Positions 19,845 through 32,224 of a DNA stretch of 64,000 nt are shown one piece after another. The first letter of the stretch is position 1, and every line of letters begins with the position of its first letter. A model generated the notes under the pieces. It saw nothing but the letters and a program-made list of their open reading frames with translations, did no database searches and was not told the origin of the DNA. A program made the position numbers and the translations under genes. The stretch lies in the NCBI GenBank assembly GCA_050084985.1, contig JBITNC010000001.1:164734001-164798000 (forward strand), written 5' to 3'. Origin of the DNA: Nageia nagi (Eukaryota > Pinophyta).

Positions 19845-20155
19845 TCTCTCCTCCCTTTGAGTTCAAACTCCTCCATACAGACCATGCATTGGCTAAGATC
19901 AGAGCCAAGGTGCTTCTCCAAGATCTTCACAATTAGCAACATGTCTACAGCCATTTTGGCAGCTGTTGGAGTCCCATACTGGTTGGGATCATTTTTTGAT
20001 AGATGTTGGATGAGGAGATCGAGCCCCAACCCAACAAAATAGTCTTCGAGACTTCGAGGTAGACCATGAGACCCACCAACACCATTGAACTCAAATAATA
20101 TACCCAGATTTTCTTCCAGCCTACCATGCACCCTCTGTTGAAGAACTAACATCAC
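19845..20155 (-). pseudogene. Captured fragment of a RING1-like (RING-H2) E3 ubiquitin ligase gene
   Basis: The minus frame reads YFVGLGLDLLIQHLSKNDPN, then YGTPTAAKMAVDML and [20 protein letters not shown]. This order (GLxxLIQxLxxNDPNxYGTPPA, then the start of RING CxxCxxEF) is the hallmark of plant RING1-like/BCA2-type E3 ligases. The RING is cut after its first Cys pair: the His and remaining Cys ligands are missing and the frame runs into TOM40 sequence. The same reading may extend to 20412 (minus ORF 20203-20412), but I do not recognise that part. Confidence 0.85.
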
Positions 20156-21932
20156 GTTCAGCCCTTCACGATCCTGCTCTCGCTCCCGCTCCCTCTCCTA
20201 CTCTAGCCTGGCGTGCCACTCACCATCCTCATCCTCATCTCTAAACAGTGATCTCTGTCATCTCCTAGCCATAATCCCACTACTATCGGGGGACTAGAAT
20301 AGACCCAAAAGTCGATGGATCCCTGGGGAATCATAGCATTTATGATCTCTATTTTGGTCGATTGGGGGCTTATTTCATGCATCTGCAGCTGTGTGGAGTT
20401 CTCCTCCTCCATGTTGCCTAGCCTCCTTCCCTTCGTATCCCTCCACTCGCATTGCTTGGCCTCCTTCCCTTCGTGGCCCTCTACCTACACCTCCTAACCT
20501 CCTTCATGTTGCGTGATCTTCTCCCACTTTTTTTAAGATGGAGGCCCTTTCTTGTTTATGCATTTAATTTTTTTGTTGACTACTTGCATATTCTTAAATG
20601 CACATGCAAAGCAACGTTTACTCCTTCTTGGTAAGGGAAGGGTAGCCATGTTTTTTACCTAAAAGCATTTATTGCTTAGGTAAAAGTAGCATTAACTATG
20701 CATAGGTCTCCTTTCTTTTTCATTAATACTTGCAAGCTCTCTAGAAGCAAACGTATACTTATTGGTAGGCATTTAATATTTTTTTTAATGATTTCATATT
20801 TCCTAAAAGGGAACCCTATGCTATTTTTTAAGTAAACAAGGGAAATTTTTTACTTAAAATATAAATGCATACTCAAAAGATAATTTTTTTAGCATACAAG
20901 TTTTAGGGATAAAACTTTAAGTACAAAAAGGGGGGAATTTGTATAGTTTTTTACTTAAAACTTTATCTAGATCTTGCATGCTAAATTTGTAATGCATGCC
21001 TCTTAATCTTGTGTAGGAATAAAGCATGCTTAGTACTTAAAATTTTTAAGTTATATAATGCATTTTTAATAAGATAAATGATGCATGTTTATTACTTAAT
21101 TTTTAAGTTATGAAATAATGCATGTTTAATTTATGGATTAATGCTAAGAAGGACTTAGCCCTTTTAAAATTCATTAAAGTGTTGAATGAATTTATGAACT
21201 TGAGCAAGTATGCAAAATGTAAAAATGTCCTTTAGGGGTTAGTACAAAACCCATTGGACTCTTATATTTCAAGTTCTTATGGATGATGTATTTTTAATAC
21301 TTTACTTTATATTTTTGCATAATTGCTTTATACTTGCAAAATGCAAAATATTGAAAGTAACCCCTAAAATGAACACATCCACATGTACTTTTCCACAACA
21401 TGACTTGTTTGGGGAGCCATGAGGGGAGGATAGGGCAGACTGGACCCTTTTTAGTCCGAAGAACCAAGTGGTGGTAAATCCGTCTTAATTGCCCCTAAGA
21501 CCTCTGTTGGATTGGACATAACTCTATTAGGTGGACAGGCATGTGTGTAGTGATACCACATGTTTGCACGTCCATTCAGGGATTATCCTAATAACCTAGG
21601 AGGAAAACTTGAAAACCTTAAACAAAATAATTAAAATGGTCAGTCCAAGATATGTCGGATCCTTGGAAAATAATTGGTACTTCTCTTTGAGAGAGTATAT
21701 TACTGACCAAGGTGAACTGGTTGAGGACTGGTAGTACTTGGGTTCCACTTTACGGGCATCCAAGTGAAGGCCTAATTCTATACAAGAAAACAACCTCAAC
21801 TTTATCCTTCTACGGATCTTGGTTTATAAGTTTGCACATGTGGGACATGTTTACTTATTAATGTTTGATTTGTATAGATGGTAAATTGTAGAAATTTATT
21901 CATTCTTCTTGCTTATTTACTTTTGTGTAGCA

Positions 21933-22901
21933 ATGGTTGAAACCTTCATACCCAAGCATATACTTGACGGTTCCAACTTTGGCATATGGGAACCTCGTAT
22001 GAAAGCTGAGTTACAAGTAAGGAAGCTATGGTAGATAGTTAATGAAGACTTGGTCGCTCCTACAGATGAGAAGGCTCTTGAAATCTACAACTCAAAGAAT
22101 GAGTTAGCAACTTCAATGATTTATCGTGCAGTTTCAGATGAAGCACTTCTCATGATCTCTTCTTCAACATCAGCAAAGGAAGCTTGGGATAGGCTGAATA
22201 AAATTTATCTTGGGTCAAAATTTTCAAGGAGGTTCACTATTTTACAAAAGTTGTCGCAATATCGTCAAGGTGAAGATGAAAGTGCTTCTATTTACTTGAA
22301 CAAAATCATTGACCTCAAGACACAACTGGTTGGTTGTGGGTGCAACTGGATCAATAATGAGTTCAGGGTTTTCATCATTCTTCAAAGCCTTTCTATAAAG
22401 TTTAGTAACTTTGTCATGTTTATGGAAACTAGGCTCGATGATGAAGAAGATGTCATCTCTCTTGATAACCTTTCTAGACTCCTTCTGAAGCACGAGGAAA
22501 CTTTGAATAAAAAAATGTTGAACTTTTCTCCAAAAGATAATAACATTGCTCTAGGAGTAACCAAAACTCCTTTCAAGAAGAAGTTCAATCATTATAAATC
22601 CAAAGATAACAAATCCTCACTTACCTTCAGGAAGCATGAGAAAAAGGGCAACAATAATGGCAACTTCAAGCAAAGGAATGACAAAGCTGCATCACGTAAT
22701 CCAACACCTAAGAAAAAGTTTGATGGAAATTGTAACTTTTGTGGCATCTTTGGGCACAAAGAGTATGATTATCATAAAAAGAAATTTGCTCAAAAAGGTA
22801 AGGGAAATGCAAATGTAAAAAATTTCAATAATCAAAAGAAGAACAAGCATGCTGTTACTGTTGCCTACTACTCAGTGACTCAAACTATTTCAAATGATTA
22901 A
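21933..22901 (+). pseudogene. gag: E2 gag
   Basis: ATG at 21933 (MVETFIPKHILDGSNFGIWE). A TAG at about 22032 (LW*IVNED, Gln codon in E3) breaks it, after which 22050-22901 is open. It has AWDRLNKIYLGSKFSRR and the DDEEDVISLDNLSRLLLKHE helix. Zinc knuckle CNFCGIFGHKEYDY: final Cys replaced by Tyr. The Lys/Asn-rich tail KGKGNANVKNFNNQKKNKH is typical of nucleocapsid. It ends at a stop near 22899 where E3 has Trp. Confidence 0.9.
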
Positions 22902-25781
22902 ATTATTGATTCAGGATGCACTAATCACATGTGTTATGAAAAGGATAAGTTTGAAAACTTTCATAAGTACAAGAAGAATGCAGTTGTGATAGGTGATAAT
23001 TCAATCCTTGATGTTCAAGGAATAGGGAGTGTGAAGATTCATGGAAAGGTTCTTGATAATATCTTTTATGTGCCTAAACTAAGGATGACTCTTATCTCTG
23101 TAATTTAGATTACAAAGAAAGGATACTCATTTGAGTTTACCTCACACTCCTAGTGTGTTAAGAAAGGACTTGCCACCTTCATGAAAGGATCAGTAAAGGA
23201 TGACCTTTATATTATGGATCAAGTTCCTTCAAAGATGTGTCTTGCTGCAAATGTTTGTTCAAAGGGTAATCTTTGGCATCAACGATTAGGGCACCATAAC
23301 CATAAGAGTATTCAAGATATGAAAAAGTAAGAACTTGTAGAAGGTTTACCTAATATTTCACTCACAATTGGTCTCTATGAAAGGTACATTCTAGGAAAGA
23401 TGAATAGGTAAAAGTTTGAAAAAGATAAGGCAACTCGGGCTACTCGTCCTCTTCAGCTTATGCATTCAGATTTGATGGGTCCATTTCAGACTAAGTCTCT
23501 AGGGGGAGCTTCTTATGTTCTGACCTTCATTGATGACTTCAGTAGGATGACATTTGGTTATCTACTTGAGGACAAGGATCAAACTTTTGACAGGTTTAAA
23601 GACTTCAAGGCTCTTGTTGAAAATCAAACTGATTTTAAGATCAAGATGCTGAGATCTAATAATGGGGGTGAGTATAATAGTAATTAGTTTAATGACTATT
23701 GTGTTAAACATGGGATCAAGCGGAAATTCACAATCCCTTACACCCCTCAACAAAATGGAGTTGCTGAAAGGAAGAATCGAACCATTATGGAAATGGCAAG
23801 GTGCATGTTGGGTAAACTTCCTAGTTTCTTATGGGGTGAAGCTGTTCACACTGCTATTCACACCCTAAATAGGTGTCCTACTAAAGCAGTTGAAGGTAAA
23901 ACTCTGTATGAAGCATGGATAGGAAAGAAAGAAGTTGGATAAAAGATCAAAAAAATGCATCTTTGTGGGGTATGATAATCAGCATAGAGGTTACAGGCTC
24001 TACTCCTCATCCCATAAAATAGTCTTTGTTTCTAGGGATGTCAAGTTCAATGAACTTCTTGAAGATATGACTTCTCATGCTGAGGTGTCTGATTCAGATG
24101 ATTCTTCACCTACACCTAATTGGTTGGATGATAATGTAGGAAGTCACCATAAGAGCAAAATTCTCCAGCTCAGAGAATTACAAGGAGTATGACCTTGAAT
24201 AAATCTTTATTTGCCAAAATTGATAATACGAATGAGCCATCAACCTTCAAAGAAGCTTCCAAGCAAGAGTGTTGGATGGAAGCTATGAAAGTTGAGTATG
24301 AGGTGCTCATGAAAAATAAAACTTAGGATTTGGTTCCTTATCCCAATGAGAAAAATATGATTGGAAATAAATGGATATACAAGGTCAAGTACAATTCTGA
24401 TGGAGAAATTAAAAAATACAAAGCAAGGTTAGTGGCCAAAGGATTCACTCAAAAATATGGTCTTGATTATGAGGAAACCTTTGCTCCTATGGCCAAGATG
24501 CCTACTGTCAGGATAATCCTTGCTCTTTCTGCAGCTCAAGGATGGAAAGTTTTTCTACTTGATGTCAAGAGTGCATTTCTCAATGGTGACTTAGATGTAG
24601 AAATCTACATGAATCAACCAAAAGGATTTATTCTAGAAGGTAAAAAGTCTTTTGTGTGCAAGCTAAAGATGTCTTTGTATGGACTTAAGCAAGCACCTAG
24701 AGCATGGTACAAGAAAATTTTAGGATTCTTTGCAGATATTGATTTTTCTAAGTGCTTCTCTGACTCAGATCTCTATGTACTCAATCAAGGGAAAGACGTG
24801 GTCTTAATTCTCCTTTATGTGGATGATCTTCTCATAATTAGCAATAATATTGAAATCATCTAAGAGTGCATATCCAAACTGAAGGCAACATTTGAAATGA
24901 CTAATCTAGGTCTATTGCATTACTATCTTGGGATGCAAGTATACCAACACAAAGATTGTACTTATCTTAGTTAATCTAAGTATATATCAGACATCTTGCA
25001 AAAGTTTGGAATGGAGGAGTGTAGATATGCTGCAATACCTATTTCTCCTGGAATCGTTGTATCTCTGAGCTCAAATTCTCAGTTGGCTGATGCTACAGCT
25101 TATAGGCAATTGATCGGTAGTCTTCTATATCTGACTATCTCCTGATCTGATATTGCCTTTACAGTGAATCTGATGGCACGATTCATGCAAAAACCATATG
25201 TTGAGCACCTCAATGCTGTTAAGCAAATCTTGAGGTATGTGGTAGGGACAAAGGATCTTGCTCTTAAGTATTCCAAAGTGCCCTCAATTATTCTCTCTGG
25301 GTTCTCAAATTCTGATTATGGGGGAGTTAGAGATGACAGAAAATCAACCTCTGCATATGTGTTCAGCATTGGTTCAGGTGCTATCTCTTGGGCTTCCAAG
25401 AAGCAACCTACTGTGACTCTTTCTACCACCAAAGCCAAATATTGAGCCATGTCTATTGCCGCCCAAGAAGCTATTTGGCTGAGGTATCTTCTAAATGAAA
25501 TTAGGTATGAGAAAAATGGCCCACCTCTTATTTCTTCAGATAATTAATCGGCTATCTCTTTGGCTAAGAATCTTGTGTTCCATCAGAGAACCAAACATGT
25601 GGAAATCTAAGCCCATTTTATCAAGGAGAAGGTTCTATATGACATCATACACTTGGAGTATTGTCCATCTACTGTAAACTCCATTGATTTATTCACCAAG
25701 CCCCTTCCTAAAGCTCAGTTCAGCAAGCTTAGGGATTCTCTTGGGTTGGTGAAGTTGCCCTCAAGGGGGAGTGAAGTTTGA
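22902..25781 (+). pseudogene. pol: E2 pol (multiple stops, one internal deletion)
   Basis: Protease IIDSGCTNHM near 22905-22935, with the catalytic DSG kept. The integrase zinc finger and D,D,E core lie at 23270-23775. A deletion of about 70 bp at about 23925 between gaaagaa repeats removes part of the integrase C-terminus. A 1-nt loss at about 24139 (DDNVGSHHK) is shared with E3. RT has LDVKSAFLNGDL and LLYVDDLL at 24555-24830. RNase H runs 25290-25640. At least eleven stops, mostly in Gln, Arg or Trp codons. The pol stop TGA is 25779-25781. Confidence 0.9.
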
Positions 25782-25851
25782 ACTTTTGTTAGTGATGACA
25801 ACTTCACCTCTAAGAGGCTCTTTTTTTATTATTATATAGTGTTGATTATTT

Positions 25852-26243
25852 TATACCTCTGTGGTAAGTTTGCTCTACGTGAGAAACTTGTTGTACATTT
25901 TATACCTCTGTGGTAAGTTTGCTCTGCATGAGAAACTTATTGTACATTTTATACCTTCATGGTAAGTTTGCTCTGCATGAGAAACTTGTTGTACATTTTA
26001 TACCTCCATGGCAAGTTTGTTCTGCATGAGAAACTTATTGTACATTTTATACCTCCATGGTAAGTTTGCTCTACATGAGAAACTTATTGTACATTTTATA
26101 CCTCTGTGGTAAGTTTGCTCTATGTGAGAAACTTGTTGTACATTTTATACCTTCATGGTAAGTTCGCTCTGTGTGAGGAACTTCTTGTACATTTTATACC
26201 TCCGTGGTAAGTTTGCTCTGCATGAGAAACTTGTTGTACAATT
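25852..26243 (+). repeat. E2 hairpin-repeat array, eight 49-bp units
   Basis: Units start with tatacct at 25852, 25901, 25950, 25999, 26048, 26097, 26146 and 26195: an exact 49-bp period. Each unit contains AAGTTTGCTC, a 5-nt loop, then GAGAAACTT, able to fold with one bulged G. Unit seven (26160-26183) has AAGTTC paired with GAACTT, a compensatory double change. Confidence 0.92.
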
Positions 26244-26817
26244 TTTTGAGCATATAATTGATCAATCAGTTTCATTATTCAAGTATTCATATGAGAAGAT
26301 CTGGTATGTGTCTTTAGGCATTGTATAGTCATCTATATGTTATGCTCTATTAATAATCAACACATGTCTATATACAACAGGTGACTATGAGTGATGGCTT
26401 GGCATCTCCGTGATGACTTATAGTGCACCATTGATCAGTTATTTATAAGATGGCATTATTTGATTCTCTAATTAATAAAATGAATATATGATGCATCTAC
26501 CTAATTTTGTTCATGAGTTGCTTGTAGCATGCAGGATCTTCTTCAGAAATGTAGGTTACTCACCTTATGTAAGCAAGCTCATGGAGACTCACATGTCAGC
26601 TTAAAGTTGATCGACTACTATGTATAGTGCAACCAGTTGTGGTTAATGATTGTATTGTAAACCATTTTGTCAAATGGTAATGTAGTGAGTCTCAAACTAG
26701 TTCTCAAAAAGATTCTTAAATATGTAAATGTTCTCATCTTCGCTTGTATCTCTATGGAGGAGAACTCTCTCTTACTCTCTCTCTTCTCTCTTCTACGCTC
26801 TATCCCAATATTGCATT

Positions 26818-26826
26818 AAGGGGGAG
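26818..26826 (+). other. E2 polypurine tract
   Basis: aagggggag immediately before the 3' LTR start at 26827. Confidence 0.88.
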
Positions 26827-26978
26827 TGTTATAATTTGTAATGAAATATTATGAATATTTAAACTCCTTGTAAATTCAATTAATCACTTAAAGGATATTT
26901 AGATACCTTAAGAGATTAATTGAATTCTTTATTATGTAAACTTTGACCTTACCAAGTGGTTAGTTGGTAGGTTAAAGT
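26827..26978 (+). repeat. E2 3' LTR, left part
   Basis: First 152 bp of the LTR, cut by E3 right after aaagt (26974-26978). Confidence 0.93.
26974..26978. repeat. E3 target-site duplication, left
   Basis: aaagt, repeated exactly at 36332-36336. Confidence 0.92.
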
Positions 26979-27450
26979 TGAGAGAATTAGCACTACTCTA
27001 ATCCTCAAGGTCCAAGACTAGGAAGCTCAATCACACAACATTCACATAAGATAACACAAGTGTAATGTGGTTCTTCCCTCCTTGGGAGTACATCCACAAC
27101 TAGTATCTCAATTCTCAAGTATGCCCCTCTTACAACAATTCTCTTCCTCTCTCCTACACAAACTAGTAGAGTAATCTTACTCCAAAACTTAGATGTGTTA
27201 CAAGAGGAGAAGCCCTCTATTTATAGCTTGAGAGCACCTCCCTAACCTCCCTTTAACCCAAGGGTAAGGTTAGGGTTACAATAAATGTGTGACCTAACTT
27301 TAACCTACCAACTAACCCCATGGTTAGGTCAAAGTCCACACATAATAAAGAATTCAATTAATCCCTTAAGGTATCTACATATCCTTTAAGTGATTAATTG
27401 AATTTACAAGGAGTTTAGATATTCACAATATTTCATTACAAATTCTAACA
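26979..27450 (-). repeat. E3 3' LTR
   Basis: 472 bp. In its own orientation it runs TGTTAGAATTTG to CTCTCA. It is preceded in that orientation by the polypurine tract at 27451-27459. Confidence 0.93.
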
Positions 27451-27459
27451 CTCCCCCTT
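27451..27459 (-). other. E3 polypurine tract
   Basis: ctccccctt on the + strand, i.e. aagggggag on the element strand, touching the 3' LTR. Confidence 0.9.
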
Positions 27460-27925
27460 AATGCAATGTTGGGATAGAGCGTAGAAGAAAGAAGAGAGAG
27501 AGTTCTCCTCCATAAAGATACAAGTGGACATGAGAACATTTACATATTTGAGAATCTTTCGAGAACTAGTATGAGACTCACTACATTACCATTTGACAAA
27601 ATAGTTTTCAATACAATCATTAACCACAACTGGTTTCACTATACATAGTAGTCGATCAACTTTAAGCTGACATGTGAGTCTCCATGAGTTTCCTTTCACA
27701 AGGTGAGTAACCTGCATTTTTGAAGAAGATCTTGCATGCTACAAGCAACTCATGAATAAAATTAGTTAGATGCATCATATATTCAAATAAAAGAATCAAA
27801 TAATGCCATCTTATAATAACTGATTAATGGTGCACTATAAGTCATCACGGAGATGCCAAGCCATCACTCATAGTCACCTGTTGTATATATACATGTGTTG
27901 ATTATTAATAGAGCATAAAAATTAT

Positions 27926-28282
27926 ACAATGAGTTTCTCACGTAGAGCAAACTCACCACGGAGGTATAGAATGTACAACAAGTTCGTCATGCAGAGCGAA
28001 CTTACCATGGAGGTATATTAATTATATTCTCAAAAATTGTACAATAGTTTCTCACATAGAGCAAACTCACCACGAAGGTATAAAATGTACAATAAGTTTG
28101 TCATGCAGAGCAAACTTACCATGAAGGTGTAAAATGTACAACAAGTTTGTCACGCAGAGCAAACTTACCACGGAGGTATAAATATGTACAAGTTTGTCAC
28201 GTAGAGCAAACTTACCACGGAGGTATAAATATGTACAACAAGTTCGTCACGTAGAGCAAACTTACCACGGAGGTCTAGAATG
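27926..28282 (-). repeat. E3 hairpin-repeat array (about seven units)
   Basis: Units marked by ggaggt/gaaggt-type words at about 27960, 28009, 28073, 28123, 28172, 28217 and 28270. Arms vary together: GAGTTT/AAACTC at 27931-27954, AAGTTC/GAACTT at 27980-28003, AAGTTT/AAACTT elsewhere. It lies between the pol stop and the polypurine tract, as in E1 and E2. Confidence 0.88.
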
Positions 28283-28333
28283 TACAATAAAAAAAGGCCT
28301 CTTAGAGGTGAAGTTGTCATCACTAACAAAAGT

Positions 28334-31031
28334 TTAAACTTCACTCCCACTTGAGGGCAACTTCACCAACCCGAGAGAATCCCTAAGCTTGCTGAACTGA
28401 GCTTCAGGAAGGGGCTTGGTGAATAGATCAGTGGAGTTTTCAGTAGATGGACAATACTCCAAGTGTATGATGTCATCTAGAACCTTCTTCCTGATAAAAT
28501 GGGCTTGGATTTCCACATGTTTGGTTCTCTGATGGAACATAGGATTCTTAGCCAAAGAGATAGCCGATTGATTATCTGAAGAAATAAGAGATGGGCCATT
28601 TTGCTTATACCCAATTTTGTTCAGAAGATGCCTTAGCCAAATAGCTTCTTGGGCGGCAACAGACATGGCTCGATATTCAGCTTCGGTGGTAGAAAGAGTC
28701 ACAGTAGGTTGCTTCTTGGAAGCCCAAGAGATAGCACCTGAACCAATGTTGAACACATATGCAGAGGTTGATTTTCTATCATTTCTATCTCCCCCATAAT
28801 CAAAATCTGAGAACCCTGAGAGAATAATTGAGGGCACTTTGGAATACTTAAGAGCAAGATCCTTTATCCCTGCCACATACCTCAAGATTTGCTTAACAGC
28901 ATTGAGGTGTTCAACATATGGTTTTTGCATGAATCTAGCCATCAGATTCACTGCAAAGGCAATATCAGGATAAGAGATAGTAAGATACAGAAGACTACCG
29001 ATCAATTACCTATAAGCTGTAGCATCAGCCAACTAAGAATCTGAGCTCAGTGATACAACGATTCTAGGAGAAATAGGTATTGCAGCATATCTACACTCCT
29101 CCATTCCAAACTTTTGCAAGATGTTTGATATATACTTAGATTGACTAAGATAAGTACAATCTTTGTGTTGGTATACTTGCATCCCAAGATAGTAATGCAA
29201 TAGACCTAGATCAGTCATTTCAAATGTTGCCTTCAGTTTGGATATGCACTCTTGGATGATTTCAATATTGTTGCTTGTTATGAGAAGATCATCCACATAA
29301 AGGAGAATTAAGACCACGTCTTTTCCTTGATTGAGTACATAGAGATCTAAGTCAGAGAAGCACTTAGAAAAACTAATATCTGTAAAGAATCCTGAAATTT
29401 TCTTGTACCATGCTCTAGGTGCTTATTTAAGTCCATACAAAGACTTCTTTAGCTTGCACACAAGAGACTCTTTTCCTTCTGGAATAAATCCTTCTGGTTG
29501 ATTCATGTAGATTTCTACATCCAAGTCACCATTGAGAAATGCACTCTTGACATCAAGTTGGAAAACTTTCCATCCTTGAGCTACAGAAAGAGCAAGGATT
29601 ATCCTAACAGTAGGCATCTTGGCCACAGGAGCAAAGGTTTCCTCATAATCAATACCATATTTCTGAGCAAATCCTTTGGCCACTAACCTTGCTTTGTATT
29701 TTTCAACTTCTCCATCAGAATTGTACTTGACCTTGTATATCTATTTATTTCCAATCACATTTTTCTCATTGGGATAAGGAACCAAATCCCAAGTTTCATT
29801 TTTCATGAGTGCCTCATACTCAACTTTCATAGCTTCCATCCAACACTCTTGCTTGGAAGCTTCTTTGAATGTTGATGGCTCATTCATATTATCAATTTTG
29901 GCAAATAAAAATTTATTCAAGGTCATACTCCTTGTAATTCTCTAAGCTGGAGAATTTTTCTCTTGTGGTGACTTCCTACATTATCATCCAACCAATTAGG
30001 TGTAGGTGAAGAATCATCTGAATCAGACACCTCAGCATGAGAAGTCGTATCCTTAAGAAGTTCATTGAACTTGACATCCCTAGAAACAAAGACTGTTTTA
30101 TGGGATGAGGAGTAGAGCCTGTAACCTCTATGCTGATTATCATACCCCACAAAGATGCATTTTTCTGATCTTTTGTCTAGCTTCTTTCTTTTCTCTGAGG
30201 TAATGAAGGCAAATGCATCACAACCAAAGACCCTTAAGTGTGAGATGTTAGGTTTCTTTCCTGTCCATGCTTCATACGGAGTTTTTCCTTCAACTGCTTT
30301 AGTAGGATACCTATTTAGGGTGTGAATAGCAGTGTGAACAGCTTCTCCCCATAAGAAACTAGGAAGGTTACCCAACATGCATCTTGCCATTTCCATAATG
30401 GTGCGATTCTTCCTTTCAGCAACTCCATTTTGCTGAGGGGTGTAAGGGATTGTGAATTGTCGCTTGATCCCATGTTTAACACAATAGTCGTTAAACTCAT
30501 TGCTATTATACTCACCCCCATTATCAGATCTCAGCATTTTGATCTTAAAATCAGTTTGATTTTCAACAAGTGCCTTGAAGTCTTTAAACCTATCAAAAGT
30601 TTGATCCTTGTGCTCAAGTAGATAACCAAATGTCATCCTACTAAGGTCATCAATGAAGGTCAGAACATAAGAAGCTCCCCTAGAGACTTAGTCTGAAATG
30701 GACCCATCAAATCTAAATGCACAAGCCGAAGAGGACGAGTAGCCCAAGTTGCCTTATCTTTTTTAAACTTTTGCCTATTCATCTTTCCTAGAATGCACCT
30801 TTCACAAAGACCAATTGTGGGTGAAATATTAGGTAAACCTTCCACAAGTTCTTGATTTTTCATATCTTGAATACTCTTATGGTTAAGGTGACCTAATCGT
30901 TGATGCCAAAGATTACCTTTTGAATAAACATTTGCAACAAGACAAATCTTTGAAGGTACTTGATCCACAATATAAAGGTCATTCTTTACTGATCCTTTCA
31001 TCAAAGTGGCAAGTCCTTTCCTAACACACTA
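28334..31031 (-). pseudogene. pol: E3 pol from late protease to RNase H (best preserved copy, still broken)
   Basis: Order on the minus strand: pre-integrase zinc finger (30660-31004), integrase core with RSDNGGE and NGVAE (30636-30400), RT with LDVKSAFLNGDL (29560) and LLYVDDLLI (29300), RNase H with STTEAEYRA and SDNQSAISLAKNP (28690-28540). Lesions: a stop at 31029-31031 (CAG to TAG), a 1-nt loss in a G run near 30680, a 1-nt loss near 29979 shared with E2, a Trp-to-stop at about 29741, a Gln-to-stop at about 29423, and stops near 29030 and 29006. It ends …SSGSEV at 28334. Confidence 0.9.
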
Positions 31032-32224
31032 GGAGTGTGAGGTAAACTCAAATGAGCATCCTTTCCTTGTAATTTGAATTACGGAGATAAGATTCATCCT
31101 TAGTTTAGGCACATAAAACACATTATCAAGAGCCTTTCCATGAATCTTCACATTCCCTATTCCTTGAACATCAAGGACTGTATTATCACCTATCACAACT
31201 ATATCCTTGTTGTACTTATGAAAATTTTCAAACTTATCCTTTTCATAACACATGTGATTAGTGCATCCTAAATGAACAATCCAATCATTTGAAATAGTTT
31301 GAGTCATTGAGTAGTAGGCAACAGTAGCAGCATGCTTGTTCTTCTTTTTATTATTAAAATTTCTCACATTTGCATTTCCCTTGCCTTTTTGAGCAAATTT
31401 ATTTTTACGATAATCATACTCTTTATGCCCAAAGATGCCACAATAGTTACAATTTCCATCAAACTTTTCTTGCGGTGTTGGTTTGCTTGATCCAGCTTTA
31501 TCATTCCTTTGCTTGAAGTTATCGTGCTTCCTGATAGTAGATGAGGATTTGTTATCTTTGAATTTATAATATTTGAATGTCTTATTGAAAGGAGTTTTGG
31601 TTGCTCCTAGAGCAATGCTATTATCCTTTGGAGAAAGGTTCAACATTTTCTTGTTCAAAGTTTCCTCATGCTGTAGAAGGAGTCTAGAAAGGTTGTCAAG
31701 AGAGATAACATCTTCTTCATCATCGAGCCTAGTCTAACTGTGACAAAGTTACTAAACTTTGTAGAGAGGCTTTGAAGAATGATGAAGACCATGAACTCAT
31801 CATTGATCCAATTGCACCCACAGCTAACCAGTTGTATCCTGAGGTCAATGATTTTGTTCAAGTAGATAGAGGCACTTTCATCTTCACCTTGACGATATTG
31901 CAACAACTTTTGTAGAATGGTGAACCTTCTTGAAAATTTTGACCCAAGGTAAATTTTCTTCAGTCTATCCCAAGCTTCTTTTGCTGATGTCGAGGAAGAG
32001 ATCATGACAAGGATGTCATCTGAAACTGCACGATAGATCATTGAAGTTGCTAACTCATTCTTTGAGTTGTAGATTTCAAGGGCCTTCTCATCTGTAGGAG
32101 CAACTAGATCTTCATTTACTATCTGCCATAGCTTCCTTGCTTGTAACTCAGCTCTCATACGAGGTTCCCATATGTCGAAGTTGGAACCGTCGAGTATGTG
32201 CTTAGGTATGAAGGTTTCAACCAT
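31029..32224 (-). pseudogene. gag: E3 gag and protease region
   Basis: ATG at 32224 (MVETFIPKHILDGSNFDIWE), shortly after the acceptor-like ACAG. Gag is open to near 31735, where a 4-nt deletion shifts the frame. It continues in the next frame from 31658 through zinc knuckle CNYCGIFGHKEYDY (last Cys is Tyr) into protease. The protease motif reads WIVHLGCTNHM, so the catalytic Asp of D-S/T-G is His. E4 has the same His-Leu, while E1 and E2 keep Asp-Ser. Confidence 0.9.

Larger units (their letters stand above)
19286..21930 (+). other. E2 candidate leader intron
   Basis: Donor-like GAG|GTAAAA at 19283-19291 and an acceptor-like T-rich tract ending GTGTAG at 21930, two bases before the gag ATG at 21933. 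It encloses antisense RING-E3 and TOM40 pieces. The downstream leader from about 20820 is collinear with E1 from about 2880, so only the middle part is unique to this copy. Confidence 0.55.

Noticed and set aside
20203-20412. Extension of the RING1-like gene fragment
   Set aside because: The frame is open on the right strand, but I do not recognise the peptide. It is mentioned in the RING entry rather than claimed.
28617-28799. Plus-strand open frames inside E3, and minus-strand frames inside E1/E2 gag-pol
   Set aside because: They are antisense shadows of RNase H, integrase or gag and recur in every copy for that reason.
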